Shown here one piece after another: positions 53,001 to 59,468 of a stretch of 64,000 nt of DNA. A model generated the notes under the pieces. The model was not told where the DNA came from and did not search any database. It saw only the letters and a program-made list of their open reading frames with translations. Source of the stretch: an uncultured Bacteroidales bacterium (lineage in GTDB: Bacteria; Bacteroidota; Bacteroidia; Bacteroidales; Bacteroidaceae); contig CADCLN010000011.1 in assembly GCA_902802265.1 (NCBI GenBank), positions 1 through 64,000 on the forward strand, in the 5' to 3' direction. How positions within the stretch are numbered: the first letter of the stretch is position 1; every line of letters begins with the position of its first letter. The position numbers and the translations under genes are program-made.

Positions 53001-54417
53001 CTGCAATGCGGTCACTCAGTTCATCCACTTCGCGATAGGTGTATTGCTTGTCCCGAAAGACCACGGCAACATGGTCGGGCGTAGCCTTTGCTTGCCTGCG
53101 GAACAGCGAAACGATGGTCTGCCCCTCGGGGGCATCTACATCGTTCTGATTGAAACTGTCGAGCAGTTCCATTTGCGAGGGGGAGGTAATATTGATGTCA
53201 CGAATGTATTTTTCTGTGAGAAGCCCTTCCACCACAGCCTCGTAACTTTCCAGGAACTGCGCAATCAGATCCCTTGAATATTCATGGCTATGGTATTCGG
53301 CTTCCACCTGATAATGTCCGTCGCGGATGAAGGCTTTAAGATAGAGCGAAGCATCCAGCGTACTGTTTCCGATGCGCTCCGCCCGCATGGGTTTGTCGCC
53401 CATCGTGTCGTCGGAGAACAACATCGAGTGCCAGGCAAACATGGAGGAAGTCTGAGGCTTCAAATCTTCCATCAAGTCGATGTAGGAATAGATGTCGTGC
53501 TGGCGACATCCACCCATCTGGTCCTGTCCGGCTTTCAGGAAGTCGAGTACCGTCGTTTCGTTTGTAAATTTGGCATAGACGGGCAATGTCTTGACAAACA
53601 TGCCCACTGTGTTTTTAAGCTTTTTGTTCTGGCGTCCGTTATAGACGGTAGTAAACAACGATTCCCTTTCGTTATTGAACTTGGCAAGCAACAGGGAATA
53701 AGCCGATGTGAAGAAAGTGCTTCTGAAAATGCCATTGGCCTTGCAGAACGATTCCACGCGGTCCATGGAGGTGTGGAGTGTCCTTAGCAGATGGTCTTCG
53801 CTGTAGGTTGTCTCTTCCCTGTCGGGAATGAGGCCAGTAAACACGTCGCCACAATCGAAGTTGCGGGCATACCATTCCTTTGCTTCCTGGAATGCAGGGG
53901 TCTGCCTATAGGATTCTTCGCTTTGGGCAACTTCTGCCAATGTCAGTTCTTCCGGTTCGAGGGGCATGCCATGATAAGCCTTGTCAATGTCGTTCAGCAA
54001 AATTTGCATGGATGTGCCATCGACAATGATATGGTGGTAATCGACGAACAGATAGAAATGCTTGGCATCTCGCAACAAACGGATATGGAACAGGCGGTCG
54101 CCATAAATGTTGAAAGGCACGACGAGCGAAGATTTTACGCTATCAATGTCGGGAATGTCCTCAATGGCGAGTGTGAATGTTTCCGTGTCGTCAATGGTCT
54201 GCATGGGTTCGCCATTGTCACCCAGGACGATACGTGTGAAAAGCGTAGTGCGGGCATTGATGGCTGTCTCAATGGCTCTGCGCAAACGCTCTGCATCAAG
54301 ACGGTTGTCCAATGTATAGATATACGGTAAGTTGTAACAAACTTCACCTTCATGGCCTATGCACTCTGCATAGATGCCATACTGTGTTTTGGATAAAGAT
54401 GCTGATGTTTTCATCAT
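47098..54417 (-). CDS. Two-module nonribosomal peptide synthetase with terminal reductase (C-A-T-C-A-T-R)
   Basis: 2439 residues. C1 (about 5-430; YHHIIVDG at 129), A1 (about 440-930; YTSGSTGVPKG at 586, binding pocket starting FDACMMDMYP at about 630), T1 (about 940-1020; serine in YAGLTSISAIKL, an unusual core), C2 (about 1050-1480; VHHLVFDG at 1152), A2 (about 1500-1950; YTSGSTGRPKG at 1600, FDAALQDIGM at 1650), T2 (serine in ELGGTSLVV at about 1980), and an NAD(P)H-dependent reductase (LLTGSTGYLG at 2070, YIYSK at about 2225). The R domain should release the dipeptide as an aldehyde, which may cyclise. A starter C domain suggests an N-acyl cap or tandem use. A pocket read-outs: A1 DAMFLTGIFK, A2 DAQSCACVAK; neither is a confident substrate. 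No MbtH or phosphopantetheinyl transferase in the window. Codon use is normal. Confidence 0.93.
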   Translation of the reverse strand: MMKTSASLSKTQYGIYAECIGHEGEVCYNLPYIYTLDNRLDAERLRRAIETAINARTTLFTRIVLGDNGEPMQTIDDTETFTLAIEDIPDIDSVKSSLVVPFNIYGDRLFHIRLLRDAKHFYLFVDYHHIIVDGTSMQILLNDIDKAYHGMPLEPEELTLAEVAQSEESYRQTPAFQEAKEWYARNFDCGDVFTGLIPDREETTYSEDHLLRTLHTSMDRVESFCKANGIFRSTFFTSAYSLLLAKFNNERESLFTTVYNGRQNKKLKNTVGMFVKTLPVYAKFTNETTVLDFLKAGQDQMGGCRQHDIYSYIDLMEDLKPQTSSMFAWHSMLFSDDTMGDKPMRAERIGNSTLDASLYLKAFIRDGHYQVEAEYHSHEYSRDLIAQFLESYEAVVEGLLTEKYIRDINITSPSQMELLDSFNQNDVDAPEGQTIVSLFRRQAKATPDHVAVVFRDKQYTYREVDELSDRIAGYVASKGLGLEDVVSVLIPRQEWMAIASLGVLKAGPAYQPLDPSYPKERLNFMMQDAHAKLLIADEELRPLVNEYQGEVLLTKNILSLPTDSQGVQPTEPKPDSLFILLYTSGSTGVPKGCQLVHKNLVAFCHWYQRYYGLKPEHRVAAYASYGFDACMMDMYPALTCGATLYIVPEELRLDLVALNDYFEQNHITHSFMTTQVAYQFASSIENHSLMCLSTGGEKLASIQPPKGYKFYNGYGPTECTIFTTTYLVEKKMKEIPIGRPLDNMRLYIVDPQGHRLPVGAAGELWVSGPQVSRGYLNRPEKTAEVYIKNPFTDVEKYARIYRTGDIVRYLPDGNIQFVGRRDGQVKIRGFRIELKEVESVIREYPGIKDATVQAFDEAGGGKFIAAYVVSDQPVDIEALNRFILDQKPPYMVPAVTMQIDAIPLNQNQKVNKRALPKPEKKAAEVEESHVPMNVLEAELHGMIAEITNQRDFGITTVLGYAGLTSISAIKLAVLVNKRYGVTLDAKTLVKTGTLQSIENEILKKLMQGGGGADGQDRRSAGTQERKCAGLSYAQTGVYFDCMKNPTSTIYNIPYLLSYPDGTEADRLAAAVVRVVEAHPELGVRFMTQGDAVVQTLEDGVPAEVPVTEMTDEALTVYKNEFVRPFNLQKAPLYRFEVVRTEAGVHLLMDVHHLVFDGGSADLFIRQINGVLEGKDVEPEGYTYLDFAADQQAAEDGEALNASRQFFAEMLHTCEGASEIPADLPKAGVEGFIGEAVCPADYERAAAFCRQHEITPAHLFLAATAYVVSRYTNNREVYLCTVSSGRSNLRIADTVGMFVNTLALGVNVDDVTVGEFLRQVSNTFDETLRHEDYPFARVAADYGFRPAIAYAYQVGVLSDYTVGGQPVGQELLELNVPKFKINIKVESDGVVVQYDDAMYSERLAQALAESIVAVAERMTAQPEAKVRKLSIVSPRQEEELSRLRQTATGDAPFRFFHECIGHFAKVQPDHEALVAVDGRFTYEEMDRLTDRMAAALHRRGVKERDRVALLLPRTSRLILSLFGVLKAGAAYIPCDPEYPADRIKLILEDSEARYIVTTADRLGSVPAGRGIDVEELLSADGCLATPADITPDDLAYLIYTSGSTGRPKGVMLRHEGICNYLYGHPANVFAHGVLTDAKRMLSVTTISFDAALQDIGMAYFNGKTLVVATEEQANNPLDLAHLIQEQHVNMVSGTPSRWQTWLTSDDFCKAIAQVDICRAGGEKFSDALLEQMRSVTKARIFNCYGPTEITVASNNKELTHAERVTVGKPQLNVKEFIVDSDGNELPAGVVGELYIGGRGVARGYNNLDEMTRERFVNYHGERIYKSGDYAKWLPDGDVVILGRTDHQIKLRGLRIELGEIENVMLKVDGMKKVVILIRKLGGKEHLCAYYTADREIAPDVLKAEISKSLTQYMVPTAYLQLKEMPMTPNGKTDVKALPEPQLAVSSAYTEPANDTERAFCGIFADILQMDRVGATDNFFELGGTSLVVTRVIIEADKAGLHVAYGDVFANPTPRQLAELVSGVSVESESATDEVGSFDYTAIDNLLQQNTLANFRSGEHRSLGNVLLTGSTGYLGIHILRELIDSPAENIYCLVRAKTQEKGENRLRTLLYYYFANSFKELFGERIHVVLGDVTADISSVCGDAVSASISTVFNCAAIVKHFSEGTEIEDVNIGGAQRCVDFCTRNGATLVHISTASTRGLWAGEVRDEVFTEQKLYMGQYLGNKYIYSKFMAERLILDAVAQHGLNAKIMRVGNLAARSTDGEFQANFSTNSFMGRIKVYNMLGCCPYGMRNKRVEFSPINEVSRAIVLLATTPSACTVFHPYNIHSQFLGDVLQGLTTVGKGIRFVEQEEFAQAMETAKNDPQKARQMASLLAYQDMAHGQKTTDVERDNDYTTQVLYRLNFAFSPTSWDYVERMLTTIGGFGFFNLAPDPLSSEEGN

Positions 54418-54472
54418 TTTGCGGTTGTGTGATTATTATTATTAAGGTTATTATTATTTACCATTACTATTT

Positions 54473-54507
54473 ACCATATTCTTCATTCTTCATTCTTCAT
54501 TTTACTT
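54473..54507. repeat. Short tandem repeat upstream of the NRPS gene
   Basis: Copies of ATTCTTC (GAAGAAT inverted) with flanking TTTACCAT words fill part of the 89-bp gap between the barrel protein and NRPS genes. No TAnnTTTG element is seen, so the NRPS probably depends on upstream transcription. Confidence 0.6.
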
Positions 54508-55853
54508 TACCATTTAGTCGTAAAAATTCGGGGGGAAATATTCACCGAAAGCCATCCCCATCGCAAACTGCCGTCTTGGGAAGCACGCTTCAAACGCTCC
54601 ATCGTTTCGGTACCCGTCATATAAGAGAAACCTGCCGAGACTTTGGCGTCCTTGATGATTTGATAGGAAGCCTCTATGCCAAATTCATGACCCAGCGTCA
54701 TATCCATATCGGGCAATTTGGTGCTCATGGCATAATAATGGTAATCAAGACTGACTTTCAGCCCCTTCAGGGGTTTCACGTAACCACCGACATAGAGATT
54801 CTGCAAACCAGGGGTAAAACCATTGACGTAGGTTTTCAGGTAAAAGAAGTCCATGGCTCCATAGAATTGGTTGTGTGAACCGTATATGGAACTGAAACCT
54901 CTGATGACATCGTGCCGAACCAGTCCGATGGCCGACTTCGGCGGAACAGCAAAATATTCATCGCCGCTCAAGTAGTCAAAACCAGCCTCAAAGCCATAGT
55001 AACGGCTGGGGCTGAACTGCCCCTTCACACTGGCCATCCATGCGTCAATTTTAATTCCCACTTCGCTTTTTCCCATCTGTTTATAGAAGGAGCCCTCCAG
55101 CGACCACATCTTCGGACTAAATTTCACGTAACAGCCCAGAACCTGCTGCCAGAACACTTTCTCGTCCGACCCTTCTGTTCCGCCCTGCATTCCAATATTC
55201 ATAAAGAGCAGGGATGCACCCAGCGGAGTGTGAGGAAGGTCGTAGTGATACCACGCCGTCTGCATGGTCTTGTAAGGATATGCACCGTTGGCATAGTAGG
55301 TGGTGCCACTGGTTACGTTACTGGCATTCTGATTGTAAGCAAACAGTGCATGTGCCTTGTGGCCATGTCCTTCATAGCCCAGCCTGAGCACATCGTGTGA
55401 AAATCCTGTCATTGACCAGTCGTTGGCACCAATGATGCGTTCATCGTCGTATGACAATGACTGGCGTCCCAGCTGAGCGAATAAGCCAAATTTCGTCTTC
55501 AGCTTAGCCCAGCCTTCATAGATGTTCACCGAACCTTTGCCTGCCTGCCCCCATATACCCGAGTGCTGTACATTCAGCTTTGCTTCCAGCCACGGTGTTT
55601 CGTACCCCACAATCAATCGGCTACGTCCAAGAATGAAACTTGACTTGTCGTTGTCGACATCTTCAGATTCGGGGGTTATTCCTCCACCTCGAATCTCACC
55701 ACGCGACATCATGTTAAGGTCCAGCGTCAGTTGGTTTTCCTTATCCTCGTTCTGACTGGCAGCATCAAGAGACAACAGCAGAAGCCCTGCCACGATAAGA
55801 GCCCCTCTAACTCCCCCTCTAGGGGGAGAAATGGTACATGGTAAATGGTACAT
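54507..55853 (-). CDS. Outer-membrane beta-barrel (porin-like) protein
   Basis: 448 residues. After a signal peptide (about 14-34, RGALIVAGLLLLSLDAASQ) the sequence is a run of amphipathic strands with aromatic girdles (LGRSRLIVGYETPWLEAKLN, GWAKLKTKFGLFAQLGRQSL, YGFEAGFDYLSGDEYFAV, GGYVKPLKGLKVSLDYHYY, FGIEASYQIIKDAKVSAGFS), as in alginate-export/porin-type barrels; substrate unknown. It ends in WLSVNISPRIFTTKW, an aromatic C-terminus. The start codon and the first dozen residues come from a dispersed repeat (55802-55868), which supplies MYHLPCTISPPRGGVR; a later start would leave no basic n-region. Upstream is the STAS gene (27 bp), downstream the NRPS. Confidence 0.72.
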   Translation of the reverse strand: MYHLPCTISPPRGGVRGALIVAGLLLLSLDAASQNEDKENQLTLDLNMMSRGEIRGGGITPESEDVDNDKSSFILGRSRLIVGYETPWLEAKLNVQHSGIWGQAGKGSVNIYEGWAKLKTKFGLFAQLGRQSLSYDDERIIGANDWSMTGFSHDVLRLGYEGHGHKAHALFAYNQNASNVTSGTTYYANGAYPYKTMQTAWYHYDLPHTPLGASLLFMNIGMQGGTEGSDEKVFWQQVLGCYVKFSPKMWSLEGSFYKQMGKSEVGIKIDAWMASVKGQFSPSRYYGFEAGFDYLSGDEYFAVPPKSAIGLVRHDVIRGFSSIYGSHNQFYGAMDFFYLKTYVNGFTPGLQNLYVGGYVKPLKGLKVSLDYHYYAMSTKLPDMDMTLGHEFGIEASYQIIKDAKVSAGFSYMTGTETMERLKRASQDGSLRWGWLSVNISPRIFTTKW

Positions 55854-55868
55854 GGTAAATGGTAAATA
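55802..55868. repeat. Dispersed repeat with CTCCCCC/GGGGGAG palindrome and TGGTAAA units (copy 1)
   Basis: The palindrome CTCCCCC-TCTA-GGGGGAG (55811-55828) is followed by alternating ATGGTACATGG and TGGTAAA units. An inverted copy lies at 59421-59466, so the two copies bracket the block SpoIIE to DUF4375. Confidence 0.75.
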
Positions 55869-55880
55869 TCAACTGTGATG

Positions 55881-56183
55881 TCATTCAAAATCGAAAATGT
55901 CTATAAAACCCGTCAATTTGAACACATCCTTGATATCCTCATTCACATGGTACATGACAACATGACTGCCACCAGCCTTCGCTCCCTTCAGGATGCTGAG
56001 CAAAATACGCAAACCACTGGAAGCAATGTATTCCAGTCCTTCGCAGTCAATGATTACATCCTTGCCGTCAGTCTTATAAAGTGGCTGCAGGATTTTTTCT
56101 GCCTCCAAAGCAGCATTGGTGTCCATTTCGCCCTCAAGCTTGGCAATGAACTTTCCGTCTTTTTCTTCAATCTTTGTTTTCAT
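55881..56183 (-). CDS. STAS-domain anti-anti-sigma factor-like protein (RsbV-like)
   Basis: 100 residues from MKTKIEEKDGKFI; an in-frame ATG at 56228 overlaps the SpoIIE stop (ATGA) and would add 15 residues that look unlike the family. STAS proteins bind anti-sigma kinases and are inactivated by serine phosphorylation. The fold is visible: AKLEGEMDTNAALEAEKIL, VIIDCEGLEYIASSGLRILL with the phosphorylatable serine, and SHVVMYHVNEDIKDVFKLTG. It sits directly after the SpoIIE/HATPase fusion that should phosphorylate and dephosphorylate it. No sigma factor of the target type is in the window. Confidence 0.88.
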   Translation of the reverse strand: MKTKIEEKDGKFIAKLEGEMDTNAALEAEKILQPLYKTDGKDVIIDCEGLEYIASSGLRILLSILKGAKAGGSHVVMYHVNEDIKDVFKLTGFIDIFDFE

Positions 56184-56224
56184 AATGGTCTGAAGTTGTT
56201 TGATGTTTGTATGGTTTTTCGAAC

Positions 56225-58429
56225 TCATGTTTTCGTTTCGGTCACGACCTCTTTACGCAGCGTCAGTATGTTCTTGCCGTCAATTCGCTCATAGTTGATG
56301 CTGTCCATCAGCTTCCGCACTATGTGGATGCCCAAGCCTCCTATCGGGCGGTCGGCAGCAGACAGGGATGTGTCGGCCTGACGTGCTTCGGTGGGGTCGA
56401 AGGGCTGACCCGAATCGCTGATGACGATTTTTAGCCAGTGCCCGTCGGATTTGGCTTGAACGGTAATCTCACCCTCCTCCCCTGCGGGATAGGCATACGT
56501 CATCACGTTCACCACCGCTTCCTCCACAGCCAACCGAACTTTGCCAGCCAGCTTGGAAGGCAGACGCAACTGCGTGGCCACGTTCTTGACAAATTCGCCC
56601 AACAAGCCGACCTGGTGCACATCGCTGTTCAGCGTCAATGCCTGGCTGAGTATGTCGAGCTCTGCTTCTGGAGAGTAGCGTATGGCAAGCATGGTCAAGT
56701 CGTCGCTCTGATCGGCGCCCTCGGCAAACTGCTTCACAGCCTGAGACAGTGTCTGCAGCAGGGCGTGTGGACTGTCGGTGGAAGGGGAGCTTTGCAAAAG
56801 CTGATGAAGCCGATGGAGTCCGAACTGCTGGCGCAGACGATTCTTTGCCTCGGTCAGTCCGTCGGTATATAATAATATAGTGGTACCAGGCTTCAAGACC
56901 TGTTCCTGCATATCGTATTTGACATCGTCGAACACACCCACAGGCAAATTCGCCTTCGCCGGCAACGTCTCGACAAGCCTCTGCGATTCGCCCTCCGCTA
57001 TCAGGATAGGTTTGTCGTGACCGGCATTGCAATAGCGCAGGCGTCCTGTCGGCAAGTCGAGCACTCCGATGAAGAGCGTGACAAACATGTTGGAGTCGTT
57101 GCCATGGCAGGATGATTGGTTGATGGCCTGCATGATGCGAGCTGGGTTGTTCTCGTGGGATGGCACTGCACGGAAGAATGAGTGTGTCACTGCCATCAAC
57201 ATGGCTGAGGGCACGCCCTTGCCACTGACATCGCCTATGCAGAAGAAGAGTTTTTCGTCGCGCAGGAAGAAGTCGTACAGGTCGCCACCCACCTCGCGGG
57301 CTGGTTCCAGAGAGCCAAACACCGTGATGTCGGTTCGCAGGATGCTGTTCTCGCGCGGCAACATCTGCCTCTGAATGTTGTTGGCAATGCGCAGTTCGCT
57401 CTCGATGCGTTCCTGCTGCATCCGCGTGTCCATCAGTCGCCGATTGTTCTTGACAAAAAGCTGAATGATAAAACCCAAGACGGAGACTGCCGCCAACAGC
57501 AGCACTCCGATGTAGCGGCGCATCTGGTTGAGTTGGCCAAAGACCTCGTCGTCGTAGCACACCAGCACCATATACCAACGAGGCGCCTTGCGCTTGATGG
57601 CATAATACACATGGCCTGGCTCACCCTGCTCGTCGGTAAAGGCAAAGCCCGTCACACGTCCGTTGGCTTTTTCCTCCTTGACCACCGTGCTGTCGTTGAT
57701 CATGGCAACAATTTGCTGCACCAGCGACGCACTGGCAAGACTGTCGGCAGGACCGACAATCAACTCGCCCGCTCCACTGAGAACCATGGAGAACGACGAC
57801 GGATAACGGTGGTGTATGTTCACCACCTCGCCTATCCAGTCGGTGTCGAGGTCAACAGCCAGGAATCCAACAGGCTCTCCGCCCTGGTCTTTGATAGGAA
57901 GCGCGTAGGTAGTGACATTGTCGTGTGCACCTTCAGCATCCCAGTAGGGCAAGGTCCACTTCGTCGTGTCGCCCTTCATCGCCAACTGATAAAAGGGACT
58001 CTTCGTGTAGTCGTGTTTTTCTTCAGAACCAATCTGTGTCAGACAGATGCTGTCCCCCTCCTGACGGGCATAGAGTTCAAACAGATTCCCCTTCTCAGGA
58101 TAGTAATGGGGCTTGAAAGCCATGGCAGCGCCGATGATGTTGTCGTGGTCGTCCTTCACCATGTTGCTGATGACTTCGCCCATATAGTCTGGGTCGGCAA
58201 GGTGTCGCTTCACATGCCACATCTGGCTGCTGGCTGTCACTTCGGCTTTCGACAGGATTTCCTGAATGCGCAGCGCCGAGGCTATCAGGTCGATGAGCGC
58301 ACTCTTCTCCAATTCCTGTTCCAACACCCCACGTGTGTAATGGTATCGGACAGCAGAAATTACCTCCAGTAGCAGCACGGCAATAATGATATAGACGAGC
58401 ACTGCTCTTTTCTTCAGCCAGTCTTTCAT
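56225..58429 (-). CDS. Sensor SpoIIE phosphatase with fused anti-sigma (HATPase) kinase domain
   Basis: 734 residues. A short cytoplasmic start, membrane helix (VLVYIIIAVLLLEVISAV, about 10-27), a large extracytoplasmic sensor (dCache-like, about 30-310), a second helix (YIGVLLLAAVSVLGFIIQLF), then a linker ending NIQRQMLP, a PP2C-type phosphatase (about 370-570: VGGDLYDFF, GDVSGKGVPSAMLM, YTDGLTEAKN, SDDLTMLAIR) and a C-terminal HATPase domain (about 590-720: KVRLAVEEAVVNVMTYAYP, SDSGQPFDP, GGLGIHIVRKL). Both the RsbU-type phosphatase and the RsbW-type kinase of a partner-switching pathway are thus in one chain. Stop overlaps the STAS start; 13 bp after smpB. Confidence 0.92.
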   Translation of the reverse strand: MKDWLKKRAVLVYIIIAVLLLEVISAVRYHYTRGVLEQELEKSALIDLIASALRIQEILSKAEVTASSQMWHVKRHLADPDYMGEVISNMVKDDHDNIIGAAMAFKPHYYPEKGNLFELYARQEGDSICLTQIGSEEKHDYTKSPFYQLAMKGDTTKWTLPYWDAEGAHDNVTTYALPIKDQGGEPVGFLAVDLDTDWIGEVVNIHHRYPSSFSMVLSGAGELIVGPADSLASASLVQQIVAMINDSTVVKEEKANGRVTGFAFTDEQGEPGHVYYAIKRKAPRWYMVLVCYDDEVFGQLNQMRRYIGVLLLAAVSVLGFIIQLFVKNNRRLMDTRMQQERIESELRIANNIQRQMLPRENSILRTDITVFGSLEPAREVGGDLYDFFLRDEKLFFCIGDVSGKGVPSAMLMAVTHSFFRAVPSHENNPARIMQAINQSSCHGNDSNMFVTLFIGVLDLPTGRLRYCNAGHDKPILIAEGESQRLVETLPAKANLPVGVFDDVKYDMQEQVLKPGTTILLYTDGLTEAKNRLRQQFGLHRLHQLLQSSPSTDSPHALLQTLSQAVKQFAEGADQSDDLTMLAIRYSPEAELDILSQALTLNSDVHQVGLLGEFVKNVATQLRLPSKLAGKVRLAVEEAVVNVMTYAYPAGEEGEITVQAKSDGHWLKIVISDSGQPFDPTEARQADTSLSAADRPIGGLGIHIVRKLMDSINYERIDGKNILTLRKEVVTETKT

Positions 58430-58442
58430 GTTCGGGTGGGTG

Positions 58443-58916
58443 TCAATGTTTCATTGCACGGTCCATTTCGCGTCTGTCTTCCTTCGCTTTCAGGCTCTGA
58501 CGCTTGTCATACTCCTTCTTTCCCTTTGCCAGGGCAATGTCGAGTTTTGCCCTGCCATTCTCATCAATGTAAAGCTGCACAGGCACGATGGTAAAGCCTG
58601 GAGCCTTCGAGTCTGCATCCAGATTGCGCAACTCCTTCCTGTTCAGCAGCAACTTGCGTTCCCTGCGTTCCAGGTGGTTATTATACGAACCCGCCAGATA
58701 CGGAGCCACATACATGTTCTTCACCCACAGCTCACCATGGATGAAGTAGCAGTAGGTATCCACCAGTCCGGCCTTGCCCGCACGGATGCTCTTAATCTCG
58801 GTGCCCGTCAGCACAATACCCGCCGTGTAGGTGTCTATGAATTCGTAGTCAAACGCAGCCCGCTTATTCTTCACAAGCACCGCCGCCGGCTTCAGTTCCT
58901 TTTTCTTGTTTGCCAT
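58443..58916 (-). CDS. smpB: SsrA-binding protein
   Basis: 157 residues. Binds tmRNA and brings it to stalled ribosomes for trans-translation. Typical sequence: [60 protein letters not shown], and the basic tail [20 protein letters not shown]. Full length. It starts 3 bp after the DUF4375 gene and ends 13 bp before the SpoIIE gene, so the two are probably cotranscribed. tmRNA itself was not seen in the window. Confidence 0.97.
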   Translation of the reverse strand: MANKKKELKPAAVLVKNKRAAFDYEFIDTYTAGIVLTGTEIKSIRAGKAGLVDTYCYFIHGELWVKNMYVAPYLAGSYNNHLERRERKLLLNRKELRNLDADSKAPGFTIVPVQLYIDENGRAKLDIALAKGKKEYDKRQSLKAKEDRREMDRAMKH

Positions 58917-58919
58917 GAT

Positions 58920-59423
58920 TCATTCCGTAATCTGAAAAGAGTCGGCATGTTCCGCCACATAACTTGCCACCCGAGGCGTTGCCACCTCCTGATGGTCGTC
59001 GAGGAAGTCGTCGCCCAGTTCGTTCAGCGTCTCCAACTGCTCATACAGCGCCATGAACTCCTCGTCGGTCATCTCGCACTCCAGCTGTTCACGGTGGCGC
59101 TGATACTCCGACTTCACGTTGTATATCAGCTGGCTCAGCTCTTTCATCCCCCACTCCTTCTTCAGGATGTAGGGGAAGGGTCCCATCAGCACATACCCTG
59201 CATAGCCGTTGTGTATCAGCTGGATAAATCCGCCCTCCATCACCTCGTCGAGCAGGTAGCGATAGCACAGCAACGTATGCTGCTGGGTGGTCAGCATCCC
59301 CATGTTGTCGGGAGTCAGTCCGCCACCGAGTGTGTCTAAGTAGCAGTCTGTGACGAAGCGGATGAAGTCTGCGGCAGACAACTCATCGTACTTCTGCAGT
59401 ATATCATTCGAGGACAAGAGCAT
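58920..59423 (-). CDS. DUF4375 (DMP19-like) domain protein
   Basis: 167 residues, cytoplasmic. The pattern YDELSAADFIRFVTDCYLDTLGGGLTPDN (partly shown), FIQLIHNGYAGYVL and ELSQLIYNVKSEYQRHREQL fits the DMP19/DUF4375 family, small helical proteins of unknown role that may mimic DNA or bind proteins. The acidic C-terminal part (ECEMTDEEFMALYEQLETLN) fits. The start codon lies at the end of the dispersed repeat. It heads the smpB-SpoIIE-STAS run. Confidence 0.7.
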   Translation of the reverse strand: MLLSSNDILQKYDELSAADFIRFVTDCYLDTLGGGLTPDNMGMLTTQQHTLLCYRYLLDEVMEGGFIQLIHNGYAGYVLMGPFPYILKKEWGMKELSQLIYNVKSEYQRHREQLECEMTDEEFMALYEQLETLNELGDDFLDDHQEVATPRVASYVAEHADSFQITE

Positions 59424-59466
59424 GTACCATTTACTGTCCTCCCCCTAGAGGGGGAGTTAGAGGGGG
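59421..59466. repeat. Dispersed repeat with CTCCCCC/GGGGGAG palindrome (copy 2, inverted)
   Basis: Inverted relative to the copy at 55.8 kb: CATGTACCATTTAC, then CTCCCCC-TAGA-GGGGGAG (59439-59456), then TTAGAGGGG. Its left end provides the ATG of the DUF4375 gene. Confidence 0.75.
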
Positions 59467-59468
59467 TC

